Below are positions 17,693 through 26,352 of a DNA stretch of 64,000 nt, piece after piece. The position numbers and the translations under genes were made by a program. This DNA is from Rhodopseudomonas palustris (GTDB lineage Bacteria; Pseudomonadota; Alphaproteobacteria; Rhizobiales; Xanthobacteraceae), in NCBI RefSeq assembly GCF_034479375.1, contig NZ_CP140155.1, forward strand, positions 620,001 through 684,000. Direction: 5' to 3'. The first letter of the stretch is position 1. Each line of letters starts with the position of its first letter. The notes below the pieces were generated by a model. That model worked only from the letters and a program-made list of their open reading frames with translations. It was not told the DNA's origin and made no database searches.

Positions 17693-18192
17693 GAACGTGT
17701 CCCTCCCACCTGAAAGTCTCCAGGCTTGGGCAGTGCCATCGGTATGAATTCAGAACGATCGGGTTTCAGATCGATCAGAGGCGTGCCGTCCAGGCAATCC
17801 AGCCCGCGGACCAGCAGACTGGCGCCGTCACGGCCCTCAAGGCGAACGATCGAGGTTCCGATCGGGTTTGGGCGGATCGGTGAGCGAAGCGAAAAGGTGC
17901 CGCGCGTGACGCCGTCATTGCGGGGGCATTGCAGCAGAAGATCGCGCCGCGAACGATGCAACCAATAGAACACTTCGAGCATCGCGCCATCCGCAATGCC
18001 GGCGAGCGCCGGCAGCCAGGGATCGAACATCTCGATGCGGCAAAGCGGTCCGTCGGCACGGCCGGCGCGCGGGCAACTGCCGAGCTCCGACCACGGCGTG
18101 TAGATCCGGCCAATGAAGACCAGCCCGGCATCGGTTTCGCCGGACCAGTCCGTGGCCACTTCGCCGTCTCTGATTTCGTTGTCCATGCTCAT
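17689..18192 (-). CDS. TrmO/TsaA-family (UPF0066) protein heading the Mo-uptake operon
   Basis: A 167-aa protein with the TrmO beta-barrel pattern: FIGRIYTPW near the N-terminus, a [15 protein letters not shown] block, [32 protein letters not shown] (SAM and substrate site of the family) and [15 protein letters not shown]. coli TrmO methylates t6A37 of tRNA-Thr using SAM. Here the gene is coupled by GTGA to a MolA-like gene, so it may be a paralogue with a role in metal handling. ATG at 18192 or 18186; a TTG at 18294 would give a non-homologous extension. Confidence 0.8.
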   Translation of the reverse strand: MSMDNEIRDGEVATDWSGETDAGLVFIGRIYTPWSELGSCPRAGRADGPLCRIEMFDPWLPALAGIADGAMLEVFYWLHRSRRDLLLQCPRNDGVTRGTFSLRSPIRPNPIGTSIVRLEGRDGASLLVRGLDCLDGTPLIDLKPDRSEFIPMALPKPGDFQVGGTRS

Positions 18193-18683
18193 GTGGTGTC
18201 CAGTTCTCGTTCGCCGAGGTCGGTTCGCGCCCGAGCCTGAGGCAGAGACGTCTGATCTGTAACCTCGAATTACATGATTGGAACTGTCGGTCAATCAGTG
18301 GCCTGTCCGTCGAGAAACATCCATTGGACTTAGAATAGTTGCTCTTCCGCCACAGTTGGGGCTGAATTCAACCGATTACGGTGAAATACTGTGCAAAAAA
18401 GCACACGACTACCACTATTTCCCGTATTGCGGGTACCAATTCGGAATGCACGCGGAATGGCATTGTGCGGGATCTTTGCTTCGTTCGAAAAGTAACTTCG
18501 GTAAATAATTTATATAAATATGCGTGCGCTCCGAAAGCTGAACCCGCGCCTTCAGGTCGTGAGGGGCGCTTCAGGCAACCCGAACGCAGCCGCCAAAAAG
18601 ACACTCGATCTTCCACCGACGGCGCTGCGCGCGGGCTGCGGTGGTTCTCGCTTCGACGCGCGTGAACTGGACAGAGGGGCACT
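18193..18683. promoter_or_regulatory. 491-base divergent intergenic region between TrmO-like and TonB receptor genes
   Basis: No gene is supported here. The region is clearly AT-richer than its flanks. It contains a 12-base perfect palindrome, ATTTATATAAAT, at 18508-18519 about 165 bases before the receptor ATG, inside a longer A/T run (18500-18521) that could hold a -10. TGTAA-N7-TTACA lies at 18258-18274, near the other gene. Neither matches a Mo-box or Fur box that I can name. Confidence 0.4.
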
Positions 18684-20867
18684 ATGAAACGGATAAGGCG
18701 CGTGACGATTCTGCTGGCGAGTGCCGCGACGGTCTCTTCGATCGCGGTGGCGCGGGCAGGGAATGAGGGGGCTTACGAACTCGGCATGATTCACGTGACC
18801 GCGCCGGCCGGCGAGGGTTCGGAATTCGGCGAGTTCGGCGGCAGCACGATTTCCAACGCGCAGACCGAGACCTTCAACAAGAACACGCTCGACAAGGCCG
18901 TCGATCTGGTGCCCGGCGTCGTCGCCGCGCCGAGCGGCAACCAGCGCAACGAGACCAACATCTACATCCATGGCTTCGATCGCCTGCAGGTGCCGCTCTC
19001 GATCGATGGCGTGCGCATCTATCTGCCGGCCGACAATCGCCTGGATTTCTCACGCTTTCTCACCGACGACATCGCGCAGATCCAGATCGCCAAGGGTTAC
19101 GTCTCCGTGCTCGACGGATCAGGCGGTCTCGGCGGCGCGATCAATCTCGTGACCAAGAAGCCCGTCAGGCCGTTCGAGGGCGAGTGGCGCAGCCAGGCCG
19201 AGTTCGGCAACAACGGCAAGTTCGACGGCTTCAAGAATTACGCGCGCGTCGGCTCCAGGCAGGACGAATACTACTTCCAGGCCAGCGGCACCTGGCGCAA
19301 GGTCGAAGGCTGGGAGCTGCCGTCGAGCTTCACGCCCACCGCCATCGAGAACGGCGGCCGCCGCGACTTCTCCGATTCGAAGGATTGGAGCGTCAACCTG
19401 AAGGCCGGCTGGACGCCGAACCCGACCGACGAGTATTCGATCAACTTCATCAAGCAGAACGGCTCGAAAAACGCGCCGTACAATGTCGAACCGACCGCGT
19501 CGCAGAAATACTGGTCGTGGCCCTATTGGAACGTGCAGATCCTGTCGGCCGCGACCAGGACGGAGATCGGCGACGATGCCTACATCAAGACCCGGACGTT
19601 CTGGGAGACCTTCGACAACGCGATCGACATGTGGGACAACGCGGCCCAGACGCAGCGATATTCCACCAGTGCGGCGCGGTCGGTCTATCAGGACTGGGCG
19701 GTCGGCAACGCGCTGGAGTTCGGCAAGGATTTCGGGGCTTTCGACACGCTCAAGCTCGCCACACACGTCCGGCGGGACAGCCACTCCGAATGGAACGAAC
19801 TGTTCACCGACCGCTACGGCCTGAATGCTGCGACGGCACCGAAGAGCTCGTCCTGCGCCACCAGTATCACCTCGAGCGCGACCTGTTTCGTCGAGCCCAC
19901 CCAGACCTCGACCGAGGATACCTATTCGGTGGCCGCGGAAAACACCGTCCACATCACCCCCAGTGTCGACTGGGTGCAGGGCGTCGGTTATGATCTGCGG
20001 CATCTCAACAGGGCCGAGGACTACGTGATCGGCCAGTACAAATCCGGCACCTACTATCAGCCTTATTGGGTCAATTATCAGCTGACCAATGATTCGGCAT
20101 TCAATTGGCAGTCGGCGGCGATCTGGCGCTATTCAGAAACGGCCCAATTGTTCCTGAACATTTCCGACCGGACCCGTTTTCCGACGTTGTTCGAGCGATA
20201 CAGCTCCAGGTTCGGCACCGCGGCGTCGAACCCCGACCTGCGCCCGGAACGGGCGGTCAACTATCAGCTCGGATGGACCAATGCGTTTGCGCCAAAAAGC
20301 CAGGTTTCGGTTCTGGTCTACTATGCCGACGTCACAGATATGATCCAGTCGGTCGCGACGGGCAGGAGTTTCACCGATCCGATCTCCGGAAAAGTGTCGG
20401 CCATCACGCAGAATCAGAACGTCGGCGACGGCTACAGGTACGGCATCGACTTCGCTGTCGACTATGCCCTCAGCGCATCGTTGTTGCTGGGCGGCAACGT
20501 CTCCTACATTCGCAACGTTCTCACCAATCCGTCCGACCCGACCGTACAGCAGACCGGCATCCCGACCGTGAAGGGGATGCTGTATGCGAGCTACAGCCCG
20601 ATCGAATCGGTGACGCTCACGCCGAGCCTGCAATTCGCCGACGATCGCTGGTCGGCGAAGAACGAAGTGATCGCCAACAAGTCGGTCTCCAGTTACGTCA
20701 AGACCGGCAGCTACATGTTGGCGAACATGACGGCTGAATACCGGATGAGGGAGAATCTGACCTGGTCCGCGGGCGTGAAGAACATCTTCGATCAGGAGTA
20801 CTCGCTGGCATGGGGCTATCCCGACGCCGGGAGGACCTACTACATCGGGGCGAAGGCGACGTTCTGA
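18684..20867 (+). CDS. TonB-dependent outer-membrane receptor
   Basis: A 727-aa TonB-dependent transporter. The signal peptide (about 1-25) is followed by a TonB-box-like segment (GMIHVTAP), a plug domain (about 50-160) and a 22-strand barrel. The plug carries VDLVPGVVAAPSGNQRNETN and the FDRLQVPLSIDGVRIYLPAD and GSGGLGGAINLVTKKP motifs. The barrel includes NPDLRPERAVNYQLGW and ends in an aromatic residue (YYIGAKATF). Family substrates are metal chelates, cobalamin, haem or sugars. Divergence from the MolABC-like operon suggests a molybdenum or other metal chelate, but this is inference; iron-siderophore uptake is the main alternative. Confidence 0.9.
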   Translation: MKRIRRVTILLASAATVSSIAVARAGNEGAYELGMIHVTAPAGEGSEFGEFGGSTISNAQTETFNKNTLDKAVDLVPGVVAAPSGNQRNETNIYIHGFDRLQVPLSIDGVRIYLPADNRLDFSRFLTDDIAQIQIAKGYVSVLDGSGGLGGAINLVTKKPVRPFEGEWRSQAEFGNNGKFDGFKNYARVGSRQDEYYFQASGTWRKVEGWELPSSFTPTAIENGGRRDFSDSKDWSVNLKAGWTPNPTDEYSINFIKQNGSKNAPYNVEPTASQKYWSWPYWNVQILSAATRTEIGDDAYIKTRTFWETFDNAIDMWDNAAQTQRYSTSAARSVYQDWAVGNALEFGKDFGAFDTLKLATHVRRDSHSEWNELFTDRYGLNAATAPKSSSCATSITSSATCFVEPTQTSTEDTYSVAAENTVHITPSVDWVQGVGYDLRHLNRAEDYVIGQYKSGTYYQPYWVNYQLTNDSAFNWQSAAIWRYSETAQLFLNISDRTRFPTLFERYSSRFGTAASNPDLRPERAVNYQLGWTNAFAPKSQVSVLVYYADVTDMIQSVATGRSFTDPISGKVSAITQNQNVGDGYRYGIDFAVDYALSASLLLGGNVSYIRNVLTNPSDPTVQQTGIPTVKGMLYASYSPIESVTLTPSLQFADDRWSAKNEVIANKSVSSYVKTGSYMLANMTAEYRMRENLTWSAGVKNIFDQEYSLAWGYPDAGRTYYIGAKATF

Positions 20868-20997
20868 GCGGGCAATCGGATTCGCGGCTTCCGCCTGCGG
20901 TGGGAGCCTCGAACCCGGCCGGGGGGTGGCATTCAGCGATCGCGACGTGTCGGTCTTGCCGGTCTGGATGTCGCTGACCGCGAGGCTGCAAATCCCG

Positions 20998-21145
20998 ACG
21001 CGCCGGGCGGCAGCTTGCCCTCGGTGACGCGCTCGCGAATGTAGTTGCAGATCTGCTCCTCAAGCGACACGTCGCAGGTTCGGTCGAGCGGGATGGGCAT
21101 CATCGCGAGCAGTCGCGGCGGCAACGGAATTAGCGAGCGTGGATC
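20998..21145 (-). pseudogene. Remnant of a GntR/MocR-family regulator N-terminus
   Basis: Read leftward the frame gives PIPLDRTCDVSLEEQICNYI and RERVTEGKLPPGA, the opening of the GntR winged helix as in MocR/PdxR-type regulators (LDR...SLxEQIYxxIRExIxxGxLxPG). Immediately after LPPGA the expected SSR-LA helix is lost from this frame and is not cleanly restored in another. No aminotransferase domain follows, because the TonB receptor gene is reached. A truncated relic. Confidence 0.5.
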
Positions 21146-21160
21146 GATCGCCAGGCGCGG

Positions 21161-21470
21161 ATGGATTTCGTCTACGAGGTGATCGGCGAATTGACCGAGA
21201 TGCGGCATCGCAAGGCACTGCTCTTGAGCGGCGGTCAGCAGAAGCTGGTTGCGCTCGGCCGCGCACTCGCCATCGGCACCCGCTGCCTGTTGCTGGACGA
21301 ACCGTTCGAAGGCATCGCCCCGGCTTTGTCGGAGCGGCTCTCCGAAGTGCTGGCGTCATTGCGCGGCAAAGGACCTCACCGTGCTGATTTCGCAATCCGA
21401 TCTTAACCATTCGCGCGGGTTGTTCGAAAAGGAATTCGTCATTGAACGCGGCGCCAATCTGGTGAATTGA
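21161..21470 (+). pseudogene. Frameshifted remnant of an ABC-importer ATPase, C-terminal half
   Basis: The rightward frame gives HRKALLLSGGQQKLVALGRAL (signature) and LLLDEPFEGIAPALSERL (Walker B/D-loop), typical of LivF/UrtE-like ATPases. One extra G in AAAGG near 21370 then breaks the frame. The +1 frame continues DLTVLISQSDLNHSRGLFEK and EFVIERGANLVN to a stop at 21470, matching the expected C-terminus. The Walker A half is missing and no permease genes are present. A decayed fragment. Confidence 0.65.
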
Positions 21471-21910
21471 ACCGAGCGCTGCAGCGCGAAATTCTGAACG
21501 AGGTGGCTTGTCGATGGCCGCCGGCCCTTGCCAGCTTCCGTGGTGGTGATCGAGTCGGAGCTGTGGGTCACCGGACGAGCCCGGCTATGACGCTGGCGCT
21601 GCTTTGGTATCGCCGGGCGGTAGGAGGCTCGGGCGTTCTCACCAACAGCCGGGTAGCTCGGGTAAATGTCGTTGACGCTGTTGCTGGCGTCACGCTCGGT
21701 CGTCATTTCGTAGATCGATCCACTACGCGGCCTCCCCATCATCCGCCAGCGGAGTTCCAGGTCGTATCGCCTGTCGGCGAACAACCGAGTGGAACAGAGC
21801 AATATTGATCATCGTATATCTACGAAGCGAGCATGCTGCCTTTCAGCGACCGGATAGTTGTGAGTCACTGGCGGAATCCAGTTCGCCCCGGTCGAACAAG
21901 GAACCAGCCA
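21471..21910. other. Accessory spacer with no recognisable gene
   Basis: Open frames exist on both strands but give low-complexity, non-homologous-looking translations. Toward the right end the sequence becomes AT-richer (around 21800-21825, including ATCGTATATCTACGA), which may contain the autotransporter promoter. Nothing else can be supported. Confidence 0.4.
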
Positions 21911-24900
21911 ATGGCTTCGATCATCGACGGGGACCGATCGCGTGGTGTGCAGCCTTGGTCCCGCCAGATTTCAAAACGCAGAATGTGCTCCGGGGCACGT
22001 CTATTCCTACCTATTGGGGCGGTGTTCACAAGCGTGCTTCCCCTCTCGGCGCAGACCGTCACAGTCACCAACCAATCCGAATTTGACGCAGCCATTCAGC
22101 AAGCGATCACCGCTGGCCAGCCCAACACTATCGATGTGCTCAGCGCAACGCCGATCACTGCCGATACGGGGTTCGTACTGCCCGGGCAGGCATCGCCGCT
22201 GAACCTCAATTTCGGACTGACGCCCACTCTCAACGTCGGCGTGGGGACGACCGGAACCCTGACGTTCGGTGACGGCACAAATCTCACTTTTGCGCCGACC
22301 ACAGGCCCTGCGGGGTGGTCGGTCGGCCGGGACGCTGGCGGCAACGGCACGGTCAATATGACCGGCGGTGTGGTCTCTTTCGTCGGCTCGCAAGCGAACT
22401 ATCTGGCGCTCAACATTGGGCGCGGCACCGGCGCCACGGGGACGTTCAATCAAAGCGGCGGCAGCGTCGACTTGGCCGGCGGAGCGCTTCAGATCGGCGT
22501 CGTTGGAGGCACCGGCACCTACAACCTCTCGGGCAATGGCTCGCTGGCGCTCTCCGCGACCGCCGGCACTCTGTATCTTGGCGCCAGTGTCGGCGATGTC
22601 GCTCTGTTGCACATCTCCGGCGACGCCAGCTTCAGCGGCGGCCGCCAAATGTATGTGGGCAACGCCGGCAGCTTGGGCATCATCACCCAGGACGGTGCAG
22701 GTTCGAATGTGGTCCTCAACGGCCTGAATTTCGCGCTGTTCGGAGCCCGCGTCGGCGGCGGGGGCGGTCCGGCGGGCACCGGCATCTATAATCTGAGCGC
22801 CGGAAACCTCGACATCGGAAGCTCTGGCGCAAGCTTCGGCAATGCCTCCGGCGGGTTCGGCTACTTCAATCAAAGCGGCGGCACCTTCAACACGGTCGGC
22901 GGCAGCGCGCTGTTGCGGATCGGCCAGTCCGGCACCGGCGAATACAATCTGAGCGGCGGCACCGCGACGCTGGCGGCCGGAATGGATATCGGACAGTTTG
23001 CCGGCTCGAGCGGCACCGTCAATCAATCCGGCGGCGTATTGACGCTCGCAGGCGGGGTGATCCATTTTCTCGCCGGAACCGGAGTCTACAATCTGACCGG
23101 TGGCACGCTGCAGATCGGCGGCGTCAATCCGATTACGACGACTGGCGTTGGCACCTATCAATTCAACCTTGGTGGCGGCACTATCCAGGTGTTCGGATCC
23201 AACCTGGACAGCGATACCCCGTTCACGCTGCTTCCCGGCACGGTCTCGGCGATCGACACCAACGGGTTGAGCGCGTCGCTGAGCGGTGTGCTGTCAGGCA
23301 GCGGCGGCCTGGCCAAGACCGGCGCCGGATCGTTGGCTCTGTCCGGCCTCAATACCTATTCCGGCGGGACCTTCCTGAACGGCGGAATACTCCAGGTCGC
23401 AGCGGACTCCGATCTCGGCGCAACAACCGGAGGCCTCACCTTCGGCGGGGGCACACTGCAATTTCTCACAGGGCTGATGACCAACCGCACAATCAGCCTT
23501 GGCGCCGGCAGTGGCATCTTCGACACCAACGGCAACAATGCAACGCTCGGAGGCCCGATCGACGGCGCCGGTGGGTTGATCAAGACCGGCATCGGAGTTC
23601 TGACGCTGGTCGGACCGGGCAGCTATTCGGGTGCGACGACGGTCGATGCGGGAACGCTTCAAACCGGCGCTGCGGATGTCTTGTCACCGGTCAGTGCCTT
23701 TTCGGTCGCAAGCCTTGGCGCCCTCAATCTCAACGGTTTCGATCAGACCATCGGCTCGCTGTCGGGCAGCGGCGCGGTCGCGTTGGGATCGGCGACGCTG
23801 ACCACCGGCGGTGACGGCAGCTCGACCGAATTTTCGGGCATCGTCAGTGGAGCCGGCGGATTGCGCAAGGTTGGCACCGGCGTCTTCGGGCTCTCGGGTG
23901 CCAACACCTATACGGGTGCGACCACCATCGACGCTGGCGTGTTGAACGTCAGTGGCTCGCTGGCCTCGACGGTGTTTGCCAGTAACGGTGGTACGCTCAC
24001 GGGCAATGGGACCGTTCAGAACCTGGCCGTCGGCAATGGCGGCACCGTGGCGCCGGGCAATGCGACACTGAACGTATCGGGCAATATCAGCTTCGCCGCG
24101 GGATCGGTGTTCGAGGTGGATGTCACTGCGGCAGCACCGTCAAGCCGGCTCGCCGTGGGCGGATCCGCGACCCTGGCGGGTGGAACCGTTCAGGTATTTG
24201 GTACTCCCGCCAGAGATCTCACTTATACAATCCTGACGGCGGCGCAAGGCGTGACCGGCACGTTCGCCAACGTTGTCGCGCCGAGTTCTATCTTCCTCAG
24301 CACGGTGCTGAGTTACACGCCGACATCGGTGCTGCTCAGCCTGCAGCAGACACGCGCCTTTGTCGATGTGGCGGTGACACCGAACCAAGTCAGCGTCGCT
24401 GCCGCGCTTGATGCGCTTCCGGCTGGGAATCCGTTGTTCGAATCGATTTTGACACAGGCCTCCGCGGCCGGTTCCCTGCAAGCATATGATGCGCTCTCGG
24501 GAGAGCTTCACGCCAGCACTCAAACGGTCATGCTCGATGATAGTCGCGTCGTGCGCCAAGCCTTGCTCGGGCGCATGCGGCAAGCGTCGTTCGGCGACGC
24601 GAGCGGTCTCATGGCCTCGCTCGGCGGCGGACCGACCGTCGTCTACGCACAGCCGGCGCTCGCCTTTGAGGATCGCTTCGCTGCCAACGCGGATGCTTTC
24701 GCTTCCGCGGATCCGCGCGGGACGGCGGCGCCGGCCAGGGCCAGGCCAGTCGCCGCCCATGAACACGAGATCGCCTGGTGGACACAGGGCGTGGGGGCTT
24801 GGGGCAAAATCGCCAGCGATCAGAACGCCGCATCCATCACCCGGGATCTGGGCGGGTTCGTCACCGGTGTCGACGCCCGCTTCGGCAATCATTGGCGCGC

Positions 24901-25594
24901 AGGCTTGGCCGGCGGCTACACCAACTCGAATGTCACCGTCGCCTCGCGCGCAAGCTCAGCGGTGATCGAGACGGCGCACCTGGCCGCCTATGCGGGCACC
25001 AATTACGGATCGTGGAACCTGCGCTCCGGAGTGTCCATCAGCCGCAGCGAAGTCGACACCAGCCGCATCATCGCATTCCCCGGCTTCTTCGATCGCACCC
25101 GCGCGCGCTATGGTGCCACGACGACTCAGGTGTTTGGCGAAGTCGGCTATGGCCTGCTGCTCGGCGCAATTGCGGCCGAGCCTTTTGCCGGCCTCGCGGG
25201 CGTACATCTCAGCACCGACGGCTTCAACGAGGCCGGCGGCAGCGCAGCGCTCAACGGCATGCACAGCAGCAACGATGTGGGCTATTCCTCAATTGGCGCG
25301 CGGCTGGCGAGTCCTTTCGTGCTACCGAATGGCGCGGTGCTGGTACCGCGTGCGTCCGTCGCATGGCAGCATGCCTTCGGCGACGTGGCGCCGTCTGCCG
25401 CTCTGGCGTTTCGCGGAGCAGGCGCGGCATTCAACATTTCCGGCATCCCGCTTGCACAGAATGCTGCGTTGATTGAAGGCGGACTGGACTTCGTAATGAC
25501 GTCGCAGGCGACCATCGGGATTTCCTACGTGAGCCAGATAGCCGAGTCGGCGCAGGATCATTCGATCAAGGGCAATCTGCTGGTCCGGTTCTGA
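21911..25594 (+). CDS. Type V autotransporter with PATR beta-helix passenger
   Basis: A 1227-aa autotransporter. The extended N-region (about 45 residues, several Arg/Lys) before a hydrophobic core ending at LSAQT is typical of long autotransporter signals. The passenger (about 60-800) is a Gly/Thr/Asn-rich beta-helix. One repeat type is FNQSGGS/YNLSGG (22440-23120); another is the PATR (passenger-associated) repeat GLAKTGAGSLALSGLNTYSG (23310-23960). The C-terminal barrel covers about 955-1227, ends in LLVRF and includes GVDARFGNHWRAGLAGGYTN. ATG at 21911 has AAGGA upstream; an earlier in-frame ATG at 21833 lacks one. Likely a surface adhesin; ligand unknown. Confidence 0.9.
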   Translation: MASIIDGDRSRGVQPWSRQISKRRMCSGARLFLPIGAVFTSVLPLSAQTVTVTNQSEFDAAIQQAITAGQPNTIDVLSATPITADTGFVLPGQASPLNLNFGLTPTLNVGVGTTGTLTFGDGTNLTFAPTTGPAGWSVGRDAGGNGTVNMTGGVVSFVGSQANYLALNIGRGTGATGTFNQSGGSVDLAGGALQIGVVGGTGTYNLSGNGSLALSATAGTLYLGASVGDVALLHISGDASFSGGRQMYVGNAGSLGIITQDGAGSNVVLNGLNFALFGARVGGGGGPAGTGIYNLSAGNLDIGSSGASFGNASGGFGYFNQSGGTFNTVGGSALLRIGQSGTGEYNLSGGTATLAAGMDIGQFAGSSGTVNQSGGVLTLAGGVIHFLAGTGVYNLTGGTLQIGGVNPITTTGVGTYQFNLGGGTIQVFGSNLDSDTPFTLLPGTVSAIDTNGLSASLSGVLSGSGGLAKTGAGSLALSGLNTYSGGTFLNGGILQVAADSDLGATTGGLTFGGGTLQFLTGLMTNRTISLGAGSGIFDTNGNNATLGGPIDGAGGLIKTGIGVLTLVGPGSYSGATTVDAGTLQTGAADVLSPVSAFSVASLGALNLNGFDQTIGSLSGSGAVALGSATLTTGGDGSSTEFSGIVSGAGGLRKVGTGVFGLSGANTYTGATTIDAGVLNVSGSLASTVFASNGGTLTGNGTVQNLAVGNGGTVAPGNATLNVSGNISFAAGSVFEVDVTAAAPSSRLAVGGSATLAGGTVQVFGTPARDLTYTILTAAQGVTGTFANVVAPSSIFLSTVLSYTPTSVLLSLQQTRAFVDVAVTPNQVSVAAALDALPAGNPLFESILTQASAAGSLQAYDALSGELHASTQTVMLDDSRVVRQALLGRMRQASFGDASGLMASLGGGPTVVYAQPALAFEDRFAANADAFASADPRGTAAPARARPVAAHEHEIAWWTQGVGAWGKIASDQNAASITRDLGGFVTGVDARFGNHWRAGLAGGYTNSNVTVASRASSAVIETAHLAAYAGTNYGSWNLRSGVSISRSEVDTSRIIAFPGFFDRTRARYGATTTQVFGEVGYGLLLGAIAAEPFAGLAGVHLSTDGFNEAGGSAALNGMHSSNDVGYSSIGARLASPFVLPNGAVLVPRASVAWQHAFGDVAPSAALAFRGAGAAFNISGIPLAQNAALIEGGLDFVMTSQATIGISYVSQIAESAQDHSIKGNLLVRF

Positions 25595-25637
25595 AGGCTG
25601 CCCTGGATGGCCGGGACAAGCCTGGCGCGCGGGAACT

Positions 25638-25696
25638 CGGACTCTTGCGCCGTCCCCTCCGCTCCTGCTGGACGCCGCACTCGTGGCAAGAGTCCG
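25638..25696. repeat. 11-base inverted repeat downstream of the autotransporter
   Basis: CGGACTCTTGC (25638-25648) is exactly complementary to GCAAGAGTCCG (25686-25696) with a 37-base loop. Just before it, 25605-25626 (TGGATGGCCGGGACAAGCC) matches one arm of the dispersed repeat also present at 36199-36290 and 46028-46117, so part of this spacer is a degraded repeat. It may act in transcript end formation. Confidence 0.45.
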
Positions 25697-25757
25697 GGGT
25701 CGCTCGCCCAAGGGGCTTGCGCCCCGGAATGAGTGGCGAATCCCGCGATAAGTAGAG

Positions 25758-25960
25758 CTATCGATTACCCTTGCCGCCGTCGTTCTTCTCGGCGGCCCGG
25801 CGCAGCGCTTCGGCGAGCGCGCCGCCTCCTGAGGGCTGCGCGGCCGGCTGGCGCGACGATGACGAGGAGGAGGGCGCGCTGCTGCGCGGCCGGTTCGACG
25901 GCGCGCTGGCGGCGACGCGGTCCTGCTTGGCGCCGGATATATCCAATTTCAGTACCAACG
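25758..25960 (-). pseudogene. Possible 3' remnant of tex (transcription accessory protein)
   Basis: The leftward frame contains LVLKLDISGAKQDR, a Ser/Pro-rich linker and GGGALAEALRRAAEKN near a stop at 25758. This resembles the tail of alphaproteobacterial Tex proteins, where an S1 domain ending in RIALTMRLD is followed by a low-complexity linker and a short AL-DALRRA helix. The S1 domain itself is absent and the frame has no proper start. Identification rests on a short low-complexity tail. Confidence 0.35.
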
Positions 25961-26040
25961 GTGACAGGACCGGTGCCCTCAAGCGCGCGCTCTTTTCCAA
26001 ACTTGATAAGGCGGTCTCGATCTAATTCTGGGAGACGAAG

Positions 26041-26166
26041 ATGTCCAAGTCTCTCGTCGAGGAAGATCAGCCTGGCGCTCTTCGAGCGTCCGATGGTCTT
26101 GCCCACTTCCACAAAGTCTTGGCGATGAAGTGCGATGAGATCGCCGAAGAACTGAGCATCTCGTGA
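26041..26166 (+). CDS. Short orphan reading frame with strong ribosome site
   Basis: A 41-aa frame (MSKSLVEEDQPGALRASDGL, then a helix-prone C-terminal half) preceded by GGGAGACGAAG, a good Shine-Dalgarno at proper distance. The product is acidic with a charged amphipathic helix (KVLAMKCDEIAEEL). No family recognised. It sits among gene remnants between the autotransporter and dusA, so it could be a truncated gene start rather than a complete small gene. The rest of 25595-26352 shows nothing else coding. Confidence 0.3.
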   Translation: MSKSLVEEDQPGALRASDGLAHFHKVLAMKCDEIAEELSIS

Positions 26167-26253
26167 TTTGCGTGTCGCCGCCGGTTGTTGCCGATCGATC
26201 CGACGCTCGATATCAATCCCCCATTCCTCAGCGTCCTGCACGCGTGTGCGCTC

Positions 26254-26320
26254 CGTGTGCACTGATGCGTCGAAAAACCGGAAAAAACGTCGCGTCATGG
26301 CGTAGAATGGAGTGCACACG
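26254..26320. repeat. 10-base inverted repeat next to the dusA start
   Basis: CGTGTGCACT (26254-26263) is exactly complementary to AGTGCACACG (26311-26320), with a 47-base loop containing two A-runs. It lies 32 bases before the dusA ATG. It could be an attachment-site arm, a terminator for the short ORF or a dusA leader structure; the sequence does not decide. Confidence 0.4.
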
Positions 26321-26352
26321 ACGCGACCTAACGACCTGAATGTTCTCGAAAA

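Noticed and set aside
18193..18683. Possible riboswitch or Mo-box upstream of the receptor and TrmO-like gene
   Set aside because: I could not build a known cofactor or metal riboswitch fold or match a Mo-box; only simple palindromes are visible.
21356..21802. 148-codon minus-strand frame in the accessory spacer
   Set aside because: It overlaps the ABC ATPase remnant on the other strand and its translation shows no domain or usual amino-acid balance.
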